Positions 27,186 through 36,321 are shown, counted from the stretch's first letter. The stretch: DNA of 64,000 bases from Lentimicrobiaceae bacterium (GCA_018661505.1 JABJIE010000007.1:35011-99010); one strand, 5' to 3'. A program made the numbers and translations. The notes: generated from the sequence alone by a model not told the origin.

Positions 27186-28208
27186 ATGGGACTGTTTTCA
27201 TTTTTAACAAAGGAGATTGCCATTGACCTCGGCACTGCCAACACCATTATCATTTATAATGACAAGGTTATTGTTGACGAGCCTTCCATAGTTGCTTTAG
27301 AGCGGAACACTGGAAGGATTATAGCTGTGGGGAAAAAGGCGATGATGATGCACGGAAAAACACATGAAAACATAAAAACAATACGGCCCTTGCGCGATGG
27401 TGTAATCGCAGATTTTCAGAGTGCTGAATATATGATCCGTGAAATGATCAAAATGATCGGAATGAAAAACACCATCTTCCCTCCTGCCCTAAGAATGGTT
27501 ATATGTATCCCGTCGGGTATCACCGAGGTTGAAGAAAGAGCTGTAAAAGACTCTGCTGAGCAGGCTGGTGCAAAAGAAATTAGGCTTATTCACGAGCCTA
27601 TGGCTGCTGCAATAGGTATTGGTATTGATGTTCTAGAGCCAACCGGAAATATGATAATAGACATTGGTGGTGGTACTAGTGAAATTGCTGTTATAGCTCT
27701 TGGTGGAATTGTTAATAATACCTCAATTCGTATTGCGGGTGATGACTTTAATTCCGATATAGAAGAGTATATGCGAAAGCAGCATAACATTATAGTGGGT
27801 GAAAGAACGGCAGAAAGAATAAAAATTGAAGTTGGTGCCGCAATTACAGAACTTGAAAATCCTCCGGATGAATATGCTGTACATGGACGGGATATGCTAA
27901 CGGGAATACCGAAAGAAATTAAAGTAAATTATAAAGAAATCGCAAGCTGTTTAGATAAATCCATATCAAAAATTGAAGCGGCTGTGCTAAACGCCCTTGA
28001 AAAAACACCCCCAGAGCTAAGTGCTGATATCTATCGTACAGGAATATATGTTGCTGGTGGAGGCTCTATGCTAAGGGGCCTGGATGAAAGGCTACATCAT
28101 AAAACAAAGCTTTCTGTTCATGTTGCTGAAGACCCATTGAGGGCTGTGGCGAGAGGAACCGGTATTGCTTTGAAAAATTTTGATAAGTTCACTTTCCTTA
28201 TCAAATAA
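27186..28208 (+). CDS. mreB: rod-shape actin homologue MreB
   Basis: MreB is the bacterial actin that guides cell-wall elongation. The 340-aa product has the actin phosphate loops (AIDLGTANTII near residue 12 and IDIGGGTSEIAVI near 160), the VCIPSGITEVE segment, EPMAAAIG, and the C-terminal adenosine motif YVAGGGSMLRGLDERL. Length is typical. It is first in mreBCD, with 25 bases before mreC and one base between mreC and mreD. Its presence predicts a rod-shaped or elongating cell. Confidence 0.98.
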   Translation: MGLFSFLTKEIAIDLGTANTIIIYNDKVIVDEPSIVALERNTGRIIAVGKKAMMMHGKTHENIKTIRPLRDGVIADFQSAEYMIREMIKMIGMKNTIFPPALRMVICIPSGITEVEERAVKDSAEQAGAKEIRLIHEPMAAAIGIGIDVLEPTGNMIIDIGGGTSEIAVIALGGIVNNTSIRIAGDDFNSDIEEYMRKQHNIIVGERTAERIKIEVGAAITELENPPDEYAVHGRDMLTGIPKEIKVNYKEIASCLDKSISKIEAAVLNALEKTPPELSADIYRTGIYVAGGGSMLRGLDERLHHKTKLSVHVAEDPLRAVARGTGIALKNFDKFTFLIK

Positions 28209-28233
28209 TTTAAAAGACTTTAAATGAGCTAGA

Positions 28234-29046
28234 ATGCGCAATCTTTTTGCATTATTATGGAGAAATCAGTTTTTTGTTCTGTTCATTCTACTTGAAACCA
28301 CATCGATATTTCTGTTAACCCGAAGTTATTCTTACCACGGCTCATTGGCTTATAGCACAACCAGCGATATTAGTGGTAGTGTTTTTAACTCTTACAACAA
28401 CCTTACAAGATACCTTGCGCTTAACGAGGAAAATAATGCCCTGGCTGAAGAGAATGCAAGGCTTAGAAACCTGGTTCCGTCTTCATTACTATTGCATGAT
28501 AGTATTTATTTAAACAACGACACATCCTACAGGTATATTCCTGCCAGGGTAGTTCAAAATACAGTTAACAAAAGTAATAACTTCATTATTATCAATAAGG
28601 GTAATAATGATGGAATAATGAAGGAAATGGGTGTGATATCTCGAAATGGCGTTGTGGGTGTTGTTGTGGGTGTTTCTGACAATTACTCTACAATAATGTC
28701 GATGCTACATTCAAGGGTGCGAATTAGCGCAAGAGTTAAAAAAAGTGGGCAGTTGGTAAATGTTATTTGGGGACAAAAAAACCATCTGTTTGGAACTGTA
28801 ATTGATATCCCCTCCCATATTTCTCTTGGGGAGGGAGATTCTGTAATAACCAGTGGAAACTCCATGATATTTCCAGAAAACATTTTGATTGGAGTTATTG
28901 AGTCACACGAAACGGATTTGAATAAAAATCTGAGCTCGGCGAAAATACGGCTGGGTGCTGATTTCAATGGCCTATACCACGTTTATTTAATTGATAATGT
29001 TATGAAACCTGAGCAGGATTCTTTAAACCGATTAACAACACAATAA
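28234..29046 (+). CDS. mreC: rod shape-determining protein MreC
   Basis: MreC is a bitopic periplasmic scaffold for the elongasome. The 270-aa product has one N-terminal transmembrane helix (FFVLFILLETTSIFLL), a coiled-coil segment (about 55-85, NEENNALAEENARLRNL), and the beta-barrel MreC domain (GDNDGI-like NNDGIMKEMGVISRNGVVGVV; LGEGDSVITSGNSMIFPENILIG). It lies between mreB and mreD in the same transcript. Confidence 0.95.
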   Translation: MRNLFALLWRNQFFVLFILLETTSIFLLTRSYSYHGSLAYSTTSDISGSVFNSYNNLTRYLALNEENNALAEENARLRNLVPSSLLLHDSIYLNNDTSYRYIPARVVQNTVNKSNNFIIINKGNNDGIMKEMGVISRNGVVGVVVGVSDNYSTIMSMLHSRVRISARVKKSGQLVNVIWGQKNHLFGTVIDIPSHISLGEGDSVITSGNSMIFPENILIGVIESHETDLNKNLSSAKIRLGADFNGLYHVYLIDNVMKPEQDSLNRLTTQ

Positions 29047-29047
29047 T

Positions 29048-29566
29048 ATGAATAATGTGGTCGTGTTAAATATCGTTAGGTTTTTGTCTCTGGGGCTTGC
29101 ACAGATTCTTATTTTCAACAACATGAGTCTTGGAAGCTATATAAACCCCTCCGTATATGTCCTTTTTATAATCCTTCTTCCCGCAAGAATTAACGGCAGC
29201 CTTTTGCTTATTGTTTCTTTTATGGCTGGCCTAACAATGGATTATTTTACCAACTCTATGGGGCTTCACGCATCCGTGTGTGTTGCTATTGCATTCATGA
29301 GACCATCTATAATCAGCCTTTTCTTCAGGAACTACGAGTTTGTGTCCAACGAAGAGGTGGCTCCATTTTCAGTAGGTTGGCAGGGGTTTATTAAATTTTC
29401 TATTGTTGTTGTGCTGTTACATCAAGTTTTGATGTTTTATTTAGAGGTGATGAGCCTTAATAACTTCTTCTTTACGCTTTCAAAATCATTACTAAGTTCT
29501 GCTGTAACGCTAATAATTATAGTAATAGTTATGTTGATTTTTGGTAAAAGAAGACGAAGAATTTAA
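29048..29566 (+). CDS. mreD: rod shape-determining protein MreD
   Basis: A 172-aa membrane protein with five or six hydrophobic helices and the polar segment MDYFTNSMGLHASVC, which fits MreD. It starts one base after the mreC stop, so it is certainly part of the operon. mrdA (PBP2) and rodA, which usually follow in Bacteroidota, are missing here; a convergent gene begins 9 bases downstream. The last residues are basic (GKRRRRI), as expected for the cytoplasmic end. Confidence 0.9.
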   Translation: MNNVVVLNIVRFLSLGLAQILIFNNMSLGSYINPSVYVLFIILLPARINGSLLLIVSFMAGLTMDYFTNSMGLHASVCVAIAFMRPSIISLFFRNYEFVSNEEVAPFSVGWQGFIKFSIVVVLLHQVLMFYLEVMSLNNFFFTLSKSLLSSAVTLIIIVIVMLIFGKRRRRI

Positions 29567-29575
29567 TATTAATTC

Positions 29576-30691
29576 TTATTTGAGTAATTCAGCCAGCTTA
29601 TTCTGTAGGTCATCTCCGTGAAGGTTTTTATCAATGATAATTCCATCTGGATTAATAAGCACGTTTTGGGGGATGCTCTTTATACCATATAGTTTACCAG
29701 CTTGACTATCCCAACCTATTAAATCGCTTATGTGTGCCCAGGATAGATTATCTGATTGGATTGCTTCAGTCCATTTATCATGGTTATTGTCAAAGGAAAC
29801 ACCAACAATATCAAAGCCCTTATCGTGAAATTTTTCAAACGCCGCAACAAGGCTCGGGTTTTCTATACGACATGGCCCACACCAAGATGCCCAGAAATCA
29901 ACAAGAACATAGTTGCCGTTTAATAATGAAGAAAGGGGTGTTGGCTTGCCTTGGGGATTATCGAGTGTAAAATCTATAAATGGCTGGCCTATTGAAGATT
30001 TTTTTAATGTACCAACATAATCCTTAAGTTTTATAACGTATTCGCTGGTATAAATTGAGGGGTCAAAGTTGTTTAATATAGAGTCAAGCTCATTTAGCTC
30101 TAACTTATAAGAGTTGTTTAAAACAATAAAGGCCGTAACCGTGCTGCTGTTATTTACCATTGCATAATCAATAAGATGCTCTGTTTTTTTTGTGTCAACC
30201 AGAGCGTACTCATCCTCTATTACAAACATGCGGGCGGTGTCATTGTTTCCTTTTGCTTCTGAGTACTGTTTACCTAGCTCCCTGGCTTGATTATCATATA
30301 CCGCAATTGAGCCCGTGTATGCGTCATAGATACTCTGGGTTTTTGAGCCAACAATAAGGGGCTCGGATATATTATTCATATCTACATCCACGCTTATGTT
30401 TCCTGGCTCAGCAAACAAAGGAATATAATCTCCAGAACCTTTGAAAAATATATAATAAAACTCTGGCTGAACAATATTGGTCCTCAAAACGGCCTTGTTA
30501 TTAATCAGTTTTGCAGAGTCATAAAGTGTTCGCTCTCCACCCTCAAATTTGCTCAGGTATACAGTAGTGGTGTCTCCATTTGTAACTGTAAGGTTTACGT
30601 TAAGGTTGGTTGTGTTTTTATTGTTATCACAGGATATTACTACTGCCATGAACAATGTAAGACAAAAAAGTATTGTGGAAACTTTATACAT
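29576..30691 (-). CDS. thiol-disulfide oxidoreductase lipoprotein (DUF4369-like + TlpA/ResA)
   Basis: A 371-aa exported protein. The signal peptide ends in a lipobox at VVISC-D (Cys21), so it should be anchored in the outer or inner membrane. The N-terminal half (about 30-215) is the DUF4369-type domain common in Bacteroidota TlpA-like proteins (ERTLYDSAKLINNKAVLR). The C-terminal half (about 235-371) is a thioredoxin fold with the redox pair in WASWCGPCRIENP, the cis-Pro at IKSIPQN, and a DGIII strand. It probably reduces or reshuffles periplasmic disulfides, for example in cytochrome c assembly or stress. It is a single gene with its own promoter box. Confidence 0.9.
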   Translation of the reverse strand: MYKVSTILFCLTLFMAVVISCDNNKNTTNLNVNLTVTNGDTTTVYLSKFEGGERTLYDSAKLINNKAVLRTNIVQPEFYYIFFKGSGDYIPLFAEPGNISVDVDMNNISEPLIVGSKTQSIYDAYTGSIAVYDNQARELGKQYSEAKGNNDTARMFVIEDEYALVDTKKTEHLIDYAMVNNSSTVTAFIVLNNSYKLELNELDSILNNFDPSIYTSEYVIKLKDYVGTLKKSSIGQPFIDFTLDNPQGKPTPLSSLLNGNYVLVDFWASWCGPCRIENPSLVAAFEKFHDKGFDIVGVSFDNNHDKWTEAIQSDNLSWAHISDLIGWDSQAGKLYGIKSIPQNVLINPDGIIIDKNLHGDDLQNKLAELLK

Positions 30692-30713
30692 ATTATTGAT
30701 TTTTATTTGATGG

Positions 30714-30721
30714 CAAAGTTA
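30714..30721 (-). promoter_or_regulatory. -7 promoter box TAACTTTG for the thioredoxin lipoprotein
   Basis: Minus-strand TAACTTTGC matches TAnnTTTG, 22 bases before the start codon at 30691, and is divergent from the arsC box. Confidence 0.55.
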
Positions 30722-30774
30722 ACAATTGGCACTTTCTTTTATGCATGTTTAACATTATTTTGCAACTATTGTCA

Positions 30775-30782
30775 TATTTTTG
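30775..30782 (+). promoter_or_regulatory. -7 promoter box TATTTTTG for arsC-acr3
   Basis: TATTTTTGC matches TAnnTTTG, 18 bases before the arsC ATG at 30801. A TTG start at 30780 would overlap this box, so the ATG is preferred. Confidence 0.55.
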
Positions 30783-30800
30783 CGTGCAAATAAAATTGAA

Positions 30801-31226
30801 ATGAAGCTTTTAATTTTGTGTACCGGAAATAGTTGTCGTAGCCAAATGGCGGAGGGTTTTTTAAGGTCCTTTGATAATAAAATGGAGGTGTATTCTGCCG
30901 GAACGTCTCCTGCTGAAAACACAAGCCCTAATGCTATTTTAGTAATGAAAGAGTTGGGTCTAGATATAACCAACAGTAAGCCTGAAAATATAAACAGGTA
31001 TATAAACGATGATTTTGACTATGTAATAACTGTTTGTGGTGGCGCCAATGAAAGCTGCCCAACATTTATAGGAAATGTTAGTAATAGGATTCACATTGGT
31101 TTTGATGACCCTGCTGATGCCATAGGAAGCAGAGAAGATATTATTAAGGAGTTTCGACGCATAAGAGATGAAATAAGGTATGGCTTTGCTGATTTTTATA
31201 ATGATAAAATTAAGCCCTTCCTATAA
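30801..31226 (+). CDS. arsC: arsenate reductase, thioredoxin-coupled type
   Basis: This cytoplasmic enzyme reduces arsenate to arsenite. The 141-aa product is of the low-molecular-weight phosphatase fold: the P-loop CTGNSCRS (Cys7 and Cys12) at the N-terminus and the redox pair CGGANESC (Cys79 and Cys86), which distinguishes the thioredoxin-linked ArsC from a true tyrosine phosphatase. The IGFDDPADA segment is typical. The ATG at 30801 is chosen over an upstream TTG because it starts right before the P-loop strand (MKLLILC) and because the promoter box overlaps the TTG. It shares one base with the downstream acr3 start (TAATG), so the two are coupled. Confidence 0.93.
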   Translation: MKLLILCTGNSCRSQMAEGFLRSFDNKMEVYSAGTSPAENTSPNAILVMKELGLDITNSKPENINRYINDDFDYVITVCGGANESCPTFIGNVSNRIHIGFDDPADAIGSREDIIKEFRRIRDEIRYGFADFYNDKIKPFL

Positions 31227-32263
31227 TGCCCAAAACAAACAAACGCCTCTCCTTCTTAGATAGATATTTAACCCTCTGGATTTTTGTGACAATGCTAATT
31301 GGTGTGGCGTCTGGGTATATGTTTCCTGCAATTAGTGGGTTTTGGAACAGGTTTAACGTGGGCGCTACAAATATTCCAATTGCCATTGGCTTAATCGTAA
31401 TGATGTTTCCCCCGCTTGCTAAGGTTAAATATGAGGAGTTAAGGGGGGTGTTTAAAAACAGAAAGGTTCTTCTTCTCTCCTTGGTTCAAAACTGGATAAT
31501 AGGGCCTCTATTAATGTTTTTTCTTGCCATTATATTCCTGCATGATTACCCGCAATACATGACTGGTCTGATTTTAATTGGTCTTGCCCGATGTATTGCA
31601 ATGGTAATTGTATGGAATGACCTTGCGCGGGGTGATAGTGAGTACGCTGCTGGATTGGTCGCTTTTAATAGTCTTTTTCAGGTGATTTTCTTCTCTGCAT
31701 ATGCCTATTTTTTTATTACTATTTTACCGGTAAAGTTTGGCTTGGAGAGTTCTGAAATTGATATTACCATTTATCAAATAGCAGAAAGCGTGTTGATATA
31801 CTTAGGTATTCCTTTTCTTGCGGGTATAATTACACGGTATTCTTTAATTAGAGTTAAAAGCAAGGCCTGGTATCAAGATAGCTTTATCCCTAAAATAAGC
31901 CCCCTTACGCTTGCGGCGCTACTCTTTACAATTTATGTAATGTTTTCTCTTAAGGGAGACTATATAGTTAGGCTCCCTATTGATGTAATACGCATCTCGA
32001 TTCCTCTTGTTATTTATTTTGTGGTAATGTTTTTTGTTTCTTTTTATATCAGCAGAAAAATGGGAACTGATTACAAAAAAACAACAACACTTTCTTTTAC
32101 TGCTGCAAGTAATAACTTTGAGCTTGCCATAGCGGTTGCAATAGCTGTCTTCGGTATAAATTCCGGTGAAGCATTCGCGGCAGTAATAGGACCCCTTATT
32201 GAGGTTCCTGTGTTAATATTACTAGTGAATGTTTCTTTGAAAATGAAAAATAAGTATTTCTAG
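31226..32263 (+). CDS. acr3: arsenite efflux permease, ACR3 family
   Basis: ACR3 expels arsenite produced by ArsC. The 345-aa protein has about ten hydrophobic helices of the BART superfamily. Conserved functional residues are visible: C123 in [16 protein letters not shown] and E326 in GPLIEVPVL, matching the Cys and Glu shown to be important in Acr3 proteins. An EAFAA motif precedes the last helix. Its start overlaps the arsC stop by one base. No arsR repressor is adjacent. Some databases use the symbol arsB for this family. Confidence 0.94.
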   Translation: MPKTNKRLSFLDRYLTLWIFVTMLIGVASGYMFPAISGFWNRFNVGATNIPIAIGLIVMMFPPLAKVKYEELRGVFKNRKVLLLSLVQNWIIGPLLMFFLAIIFLHDYPQYMTGLILIGLARCIAMVIVWNDLARGDSEYAAGLVAFNSLFQVIFFSAYAYFFITILPVKFGLESSEIDITIYQIAESVLIYLGIPFLAGIITRYSLIRVKSKAWYQDSFIPKISPLTLAALLFTIYVMFSLKGDYIVRLPIDVIRISIPLVIYFVVMFFVSFYISRKMGTDYKKTTTLSFTAASNNFELAIAVAIAVFGINSGEAFAAVIGPLIEVPVLILLVNVSLKMKNKYF

Positions 32264-32287
32264 GGCTATTCTTCGTGTGGATTAGCT

Positions 32288-33679
32288 CTACTGGGCTCCG
32301 TTGTTTTTTTCTTTCCAGAGCTGATTAAATGATTTGGGAGCAATTTCTGGCATATCACGTCTTGGGCCCCAGGTTTTTGAAACCGCCATGTTTAATACCT
32401 TGTTTTTTGTTTTGCCAGACAGAAGATCAAGCATTCTTCTTGACTTCAGGGCTTGTGTTGAAATATTTATTGTTTGTTTTTCAAAAAAAGTATAAAAACC
32501 TTTTTTTACCGCATCATTACGATTAACCAACAGTAATTCATGAAGAGGTATTTTTACTGGACATACAGTTGTACATTTTCCACATAGCGATGAAGCAAAA
32601 CTAAGGTGTTTATATTTTTTTTCGCCAGATAAATATGGTGTAATAACGGCTCCTATGGGTCCACTATATGTTGTTTTATAGGCATGCCCTCCTATGTTTT
32701 TATATACTGGACATGAGTTTAAACAAGCTCCACACCTTATGCACGAGAGTGCTTGCCGTTGACGCTCCTGTTTTAAAAGCGCTGATCTTCCATTATCAAT
32801 TAGAACGATATACATTTGCTCGGGGCCATCGGTTTCGCCATTTCTTTTTGGTCCGCTTATAATAGAATTGTATACAGTCATTGGCTGGCCAGTTCCATTA
32901 ACAGCGAGCAACGGCCAATATAGGTCTAAATCCTCAAGCTTTGGAATTAGCTTTTCTATTCCCGCTATTGCAATATGGACCTTTGGGAATGACATTGATA
33001 ACATGCCATTACCTTCGTTTTCTGTTATTGCAATTGAGCCTGTGTCTGATATTAAAAAGTTAGCGCCTGTGATTCCAAGGTCTGCAGAAGTAAACCTTTC
33101 CCTTAGTAGGTTACGTGTATAAAGGGTAAGCTCCTCTGGCGACATGTCTTCTGGAGTATTAAACTTTTCATTGTATAATTTAGCAACATCCTCCTTTGAC
33201 ATATGCATCGCTGGTGTTACTATATGATATGGTTTTTGATTGGCTTGCTGAACTATAAACTCTCCCAGATCAGTTTCAAAAATTTCAATGTTGTTTTTAG
33301 ATAATGAGTCGTTGAGGTTTATTTCCTCAGTTGTCATTGACTTGGATTTAACTGCAGACTGAACGTTATGTTCCTTGGCTATTTTTAAAATTTCTATTAA
33401 TGCCTCATCCGCATTTTGAGCCCAAATTACTTTCCCTCCATTTGCAGTAAAGTTATCTTCAAATTCAATTAAAAACCTATCGAGTTCGTTTATAACCTTA
33501 TACTTTAAAAAGCCCGCCCTGTCTCTAGCTATATCCATATTGGAATATAGGCGTTGGCCTTTTTCAACAGAACTACTATAACGAGACATGTTAAATTTAA
33601 TTTTTTCACGATGCTCATTATCAAACGCAATCTTTTCAGATGCTGCTAAAAATGATTTATTTTCAATGCTGCTCTTCAT
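32288..33679 (-). CDS. lutB: LutB-like iron-sulfur LUD-domain protein
   Basis: A 463-aa protein of the lactate-utilisation LutB family. The N-terminal LUD domain (about 60-290) holds SKSMTTEEINLN and GITGANFLISDTGSI. A bicluster ferredoxin region (about 305-375) follows with CIRCGACLNSCPVY and CGKCTTVCPVKIP, which bind two 4Fe-4S clusters. The C-terminus carries the family's WGPRRDMP segment. In complete systems LutB works with LutA and LutC in oxidising L-lactate to pyruvate. Neither is adjacent here; the upstream neighbour is rpiB, 8 bases away on the same strand, so the partners must be elsewhere. Confidence 0.92.
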   Translation of the reverse strand: MKSSIENKSFLAASEKIAFDNEHREKIKFNMSRYSSSVEKGQRLYSNMDIARDRAGFLKYKVINELDRFLIEFEDNFTANGGKVIWAQNADEALIEILKIAKEHNVQSAVKSKSMTTEEINLNDSLSKNNIEIFETDLGEFIVQQANQKPYHIVTPAMHMSKEDVAKLYNEKFNTPEDMSPEELTLYTRNLLRERFTSADLGITGANFLISDTGSIAITENEGNGMLSMSFPKVHIAIAGIEKLIPKLEDLDLYWPLLAVNGTGQPMTVYNSIISGPKRNGETDGPEQMYIVLIDNGRSALLKQERQRQALSCIRCGACLNSCPVYKNIGGHAYKTTYSGPIGAVITPYLSGEKKYKHLSFASSLCGKCTTVCPVKIPLHELLLVNRNDAVKKGFYTFFEKQTINISTQALKSRRMLDLLSGKTKNKVLNMAVSKTWGPRRDMPEIAPKSFNQLWKEKNNGAQ

Positions 33680-33687
33680 TTAGGGCC

Positions 33688-34137
33688 CTAAGAATTTATT
33701 GCTATTTTATCTACTCTTTTTGTGTGTCTACCACCTTCAAAATCTGTTGTGAGAAATATTCTTGTTATTTTCCAAGCTTGTTCAAGGGGAATAAACCTAC
33801 CCGGTAGTGCTAAAATATTAGCGTTATTATGAAGACGTGTAAGCATTGCCTGCTCTTCATTCCAACATAGTCCAGCTCTAATTCCAGAATATTTATTTGC
33901 TGTCATTTGCGCCCCATTTCCGCTACCGCAAATAATTATTCCTATTTCAAAATCTCCATTATTAATGGATTCGGCCAATGGGTGTATCATGTCTGGATAG
34001 TCTACACTACTATCTGAGTGTGTTCCAAAATCTTTAGTACGATATCCAGCAGTTTCTAACTTTGTTTTTATAAATTCTTTCATCTCAAATCCTCCGTGGT
34101 CTGAAGCAATTGCTATAATCGTACTACTGTCTATCAT
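33688..34137 (-). CDS. rpiB: ribose 5-phosphate isomerase B
   Basis: RpiB interconverts ribose 5-phosphate and ribulose 5-phosphate. The 149-aa product has the family's opening IAIASDHGGFEMKE, the active-site loop ICGSGNGAQMTANK, the RAGLCWNEEQAMLTR segment and the phosphate-binding tail with GGRHTKRVDKI. Length is normal. It is first in a two-gene unit with lutB, 8 bases apart. It borders the 633-bp AT-rich region, and a TAnnTTTG box lies there at 34157-34164. Confidence 0.95.
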   Translation of the reverse strand: MIDSSTIIAIASDHGGFEMKEFIKTKLETAGYRTKDFGTHSDSSVDYPDMIHPLAESINNGDFEIGIIICGSGNGAQMTANKYSGIRAGLCWNEEQAMLTRLHNNANILALPGRFIPLEQAWKITRIFLTTDFEGGRHTKRVDKIAINS

Positions 34138-34156
34138 TGTTAATAATTTTACGTCA

Positions 34157-34164
34157 CAAAAGTA
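34157..34164 (-). promoter_or_regulatory. -7 promoter box TACTTTTG for rpiB-lutB
   Basis: Minus-strand TACTTTTG matches TAnnTTTG exactly, 19 bases before the rpiB start codon. Confidence 0.5.
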
Positions 34165-34752
34165 GGGAAATTTTGTTGCTAAATTTAAAAGTGCCTGACA
34201 ATCATATTATTTAATAACTGTAATAATTAGTATTAAAATCATAAATTATTATTTATCAAATTTTTAAGGTTTTTCAACACTCTTATTGTTAATATCTGTG
34301 AAATTGTGTTAATTAAATATTAATAAGTCAATGGTTATTAACAACAATAAAGTGGGTTTCTCAGGGTTACGTTTTTTATTGTGTTTTTTTAAAATATTAT
34401 TATTAGATATTAACACGTGATTTATATATTATTAAAGACAAGTTATTAAACTTATCTATGAAAACATCCATCAACAATACTATTAAGTTGTTGGTATACA
34501 GTGTTTGTTGTTGTAATAAAATGTATAAAACATGTTAATAAGTTGATCTTTTTGAATAAAGCAAGTTTTTGTATAAATATTATTCATGGATACTAACAGC
34601 ATATTATTATTATTAAATATAATTAACATATAAATATATAATAAGAGAAATAGTTTATAAATATTCTTATTCCTATATTTGAGTTTTAGAAACAAATTAA
34701 ATTGTATTTTGAATAATAAATATATTTATAATTTTTGATATTGGTATAATTA

Positions 34753-34760
34753 TAGATTTG
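34753..34760 (+). promoter_or_regulatory. -7 promoter box TAGATTTG for the MORN-repeat gene
   Basis: TAGATTTG matches TAnnTTTG, only 10 bases before the ATG at 34771, so the leader would be very short. A TTTG at 34734-34737 is 15 bases upstream, closer than ideal. Confidence 0.4.
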
Positions 34761-34770
34761 TATTTAAATT

Positions 34771-36294
34771 ATGATAGATAAAAAACATATATACATAGTA
34801 CTTATAATATTCTTTAGCCCTAATCTATTTGGTCAGAATAAAACAGAAATTAATCCAAATGGTTATAATGTGTTTTATGGCTCAGATAGTTCAGTGATTA
34901 GTGAAGGAGTAATGAAAAATGGTAAACCAGAAGGTTATTGGAAAAATTATTATAATTCTGGAGTTATTAAATCCGAAGGTAATAGGAAGGATTATGAACT
35001 TGATAGTTTATGGAAATTTTATAATGAAGAAGGAAAAAATATTCTTGAAATAAATTATAAAGTAGGCAAGAAAAATGGTTTTAGAATAACCCATCAAGGA
35101 GAGGAAATAACAAAAGAAAATTTTATTGATGATATCAAGCAGGGTAATACGTATGTTTTATATGCTAACGGCAAAATAAGGAGTAAAACCCCGTTTATTA
35201 ATGGGTTAGAAGATGGGATTTATAGAGAATATAATGAAGATGGGGATATAATTCAATTGGTTACTTATAAAAAGGGGTATGTAACAGACAGATCTAGAAT
35301 TAATAGATATGATCTTGAAAATATGCCAAATGGTAAGTGGTTATGGTTTAGTGATGATGAATTAGTAATTTTAAAAGAAGGGTCATACAAGCATGGTTTA
35401 AAACATGGCTATTTTAAAGAATATGATATGGATGGAAATCTAATTTCAGCCACAAAGTATATAGATGGTGAAATATTTGAAAAAGCAGAGGAACTTCAGA
35501 AGTTAGATGTAAGAACAGATTATTATCCAAGTGGAGTTGTTAAGGTTGTTGGTACTTATACAAAAGATGGAGTGCCAGAAGGTGTTAGAAGAGAGTACAA
35601 TGAAAAAGGTAATTTAGAGAAATCTTTCATTTTCAAGTATGGAAAAATAATAGGAGAAGGAATATTTACTGATGCAGGACAAAAACAGGGCTTTTGGAAA
35701 GAATATTATGATGATGGCACATTGAAAGCTGAGGGGAAATATATGGATGATAAAAAGAATGGTTATTGGAAATATTTTTATAAAAATGGCAACTTAGAAG
35801 AGAGAGGTAAATACATACTAGGAAATCCAGATAGTACATGGTTTTGGTATTATAGTGATGGTAAATTGTTAAGAAAAGAAGATTTTTATAATGGACTATC
35901 AGATGGTTTGTTAACAGAGTTTGATAAGGAGGGAAATATAATTACGCAAGGAGATTATATTGAGGGAAAAAAAGAAGGTAAATGGATTTATCAGGTTGGT
36001 GATTCTAGAGATGAGATAGACTTTATTGATGATATGCGAAATGGCTGGTATAAATCATTTTATTCTGATGGTGAGTTACGATACGAAGGTAAATTTATTG
36101 ATGATAATCCAAATGGAGAACATTCCTGGTATTGGGATAATGGAAAATTAAAGAAACAGGGAAGGTATGTGATGGGACGTAAAAATGGAGATTGGAAAAA
36201 ATTTGATAATAATTCTTTACCGCTTATTGTTATTTCTTATACCGGTGGCAGAGAAGTTAAATATGATGGTATAAGTATCTCAACGGAACAATAA
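34771..36294 (+). CDS. secreted MORN-repeat (YwqK-like) protein
   Basis: A 507-aa protein with a signal peptide (HIYIVLIIFFSPNLFGQ). The rest is almost entirely MORN_2-type repeats of about 22-24 residues. Each follows the pattern N-G-x-x-x-x-x-W-x-x-Y-x-x-(D/S)-G-x-(L/I)-x-x-x-G-x-(Y/F), for example KPEGYWKNYYNSGVIKSEGN, KQGFWKEYYDDGTLKAEGKY and NGYWKYFYKNGNLEERGKY. Relatives are often labelled antitoxin YwqK, but nothing here shows a toxin partner. MORN proteins usually bind lipids or other proteins. Codon use is strikingly A/T-rich, like the adjoining non-coding region. Confidence 0.88.
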   Translation: MIDKKHIYIVLIIFFSPNLFGQNKTEINPNGYNVFYGSDSSVISEGVMKNGKPEGYWKNYYNSGVIKSEGNRKDYELDSLWKFYNEEGKNILEINYKVGKKNGFRITHQGEEITKENFIDDIKQGNTYVLYANGKIRSKTPFINGLEDGIYREYNEDGDIIQLVTYKKGYVTDRSRINRYDLENMPNGKWLWFSDDELVILKEGSYKHGLKHGYFKEYDMDGNLISATKYIDGEIFEKAEELQKLDVRTDYYPSGVVKVVGTYTKDGVPEGVRREYNEKGNLEKSFIFKYGKIIGEGIFTDAGQKQGFWKEYYDDGTLKAEGKYMDDKKNGYWKYFYKNGNLEERGKYILGNPDSTWFWYYSDGKLLRKEDFYNGLSDGLLTEFDKEGNIITQGDYIEGKKEGKWIYQVGDSRDEIDFIDDMRNGWYKSFYSDGELRYEGKFIDDNPNGEHSWYWDNGKLKKQGRYVMGRKNGDWKKFDNNSLPLIVISYTGGREVKYDGISISTEQ

Positions 36295-36321
36295 TATTCA
36301 TCAATTATCAGAGATTAGTAT

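Larger units (their letters stand above)
34138..34770. other. gene-free, ~82% A+T region; candidate replication origin
   Basis: These 633 bases have no believable coding frame. Counting bases 34201-34740 by hand gives 96 G/C in 540, or about 82% A+T, well above the rest of the window. Five related 9-mers around TGTTAATAA occur in the first 400 bases: 34287-34295 (+), 34307-34315 (+), 34335-34343 (-), 34407-34415 (-) and 34533-34541 (+). They differ from the DnaA box TGTGGATAA mainly at its two central G positions. The second half is richer still in A+T. The edges carry the rpiB and MORN-gene promoter boxes. An origin role is inference. Confidence 0.4.

Noticed and set aside
34407..34424. CACGTG in the AT-rich region as a third parS
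   Set aside because: Only the six-base core matches; the flanks do not fit the TGTTNC/GAAACA arms.
34771..36294. Toxin-antitoxin antitoxin (YwqK) reading of the MORN gene
   Set aside because: The label comes from database naming. There is a signal peptide and no toxin gene beside it.
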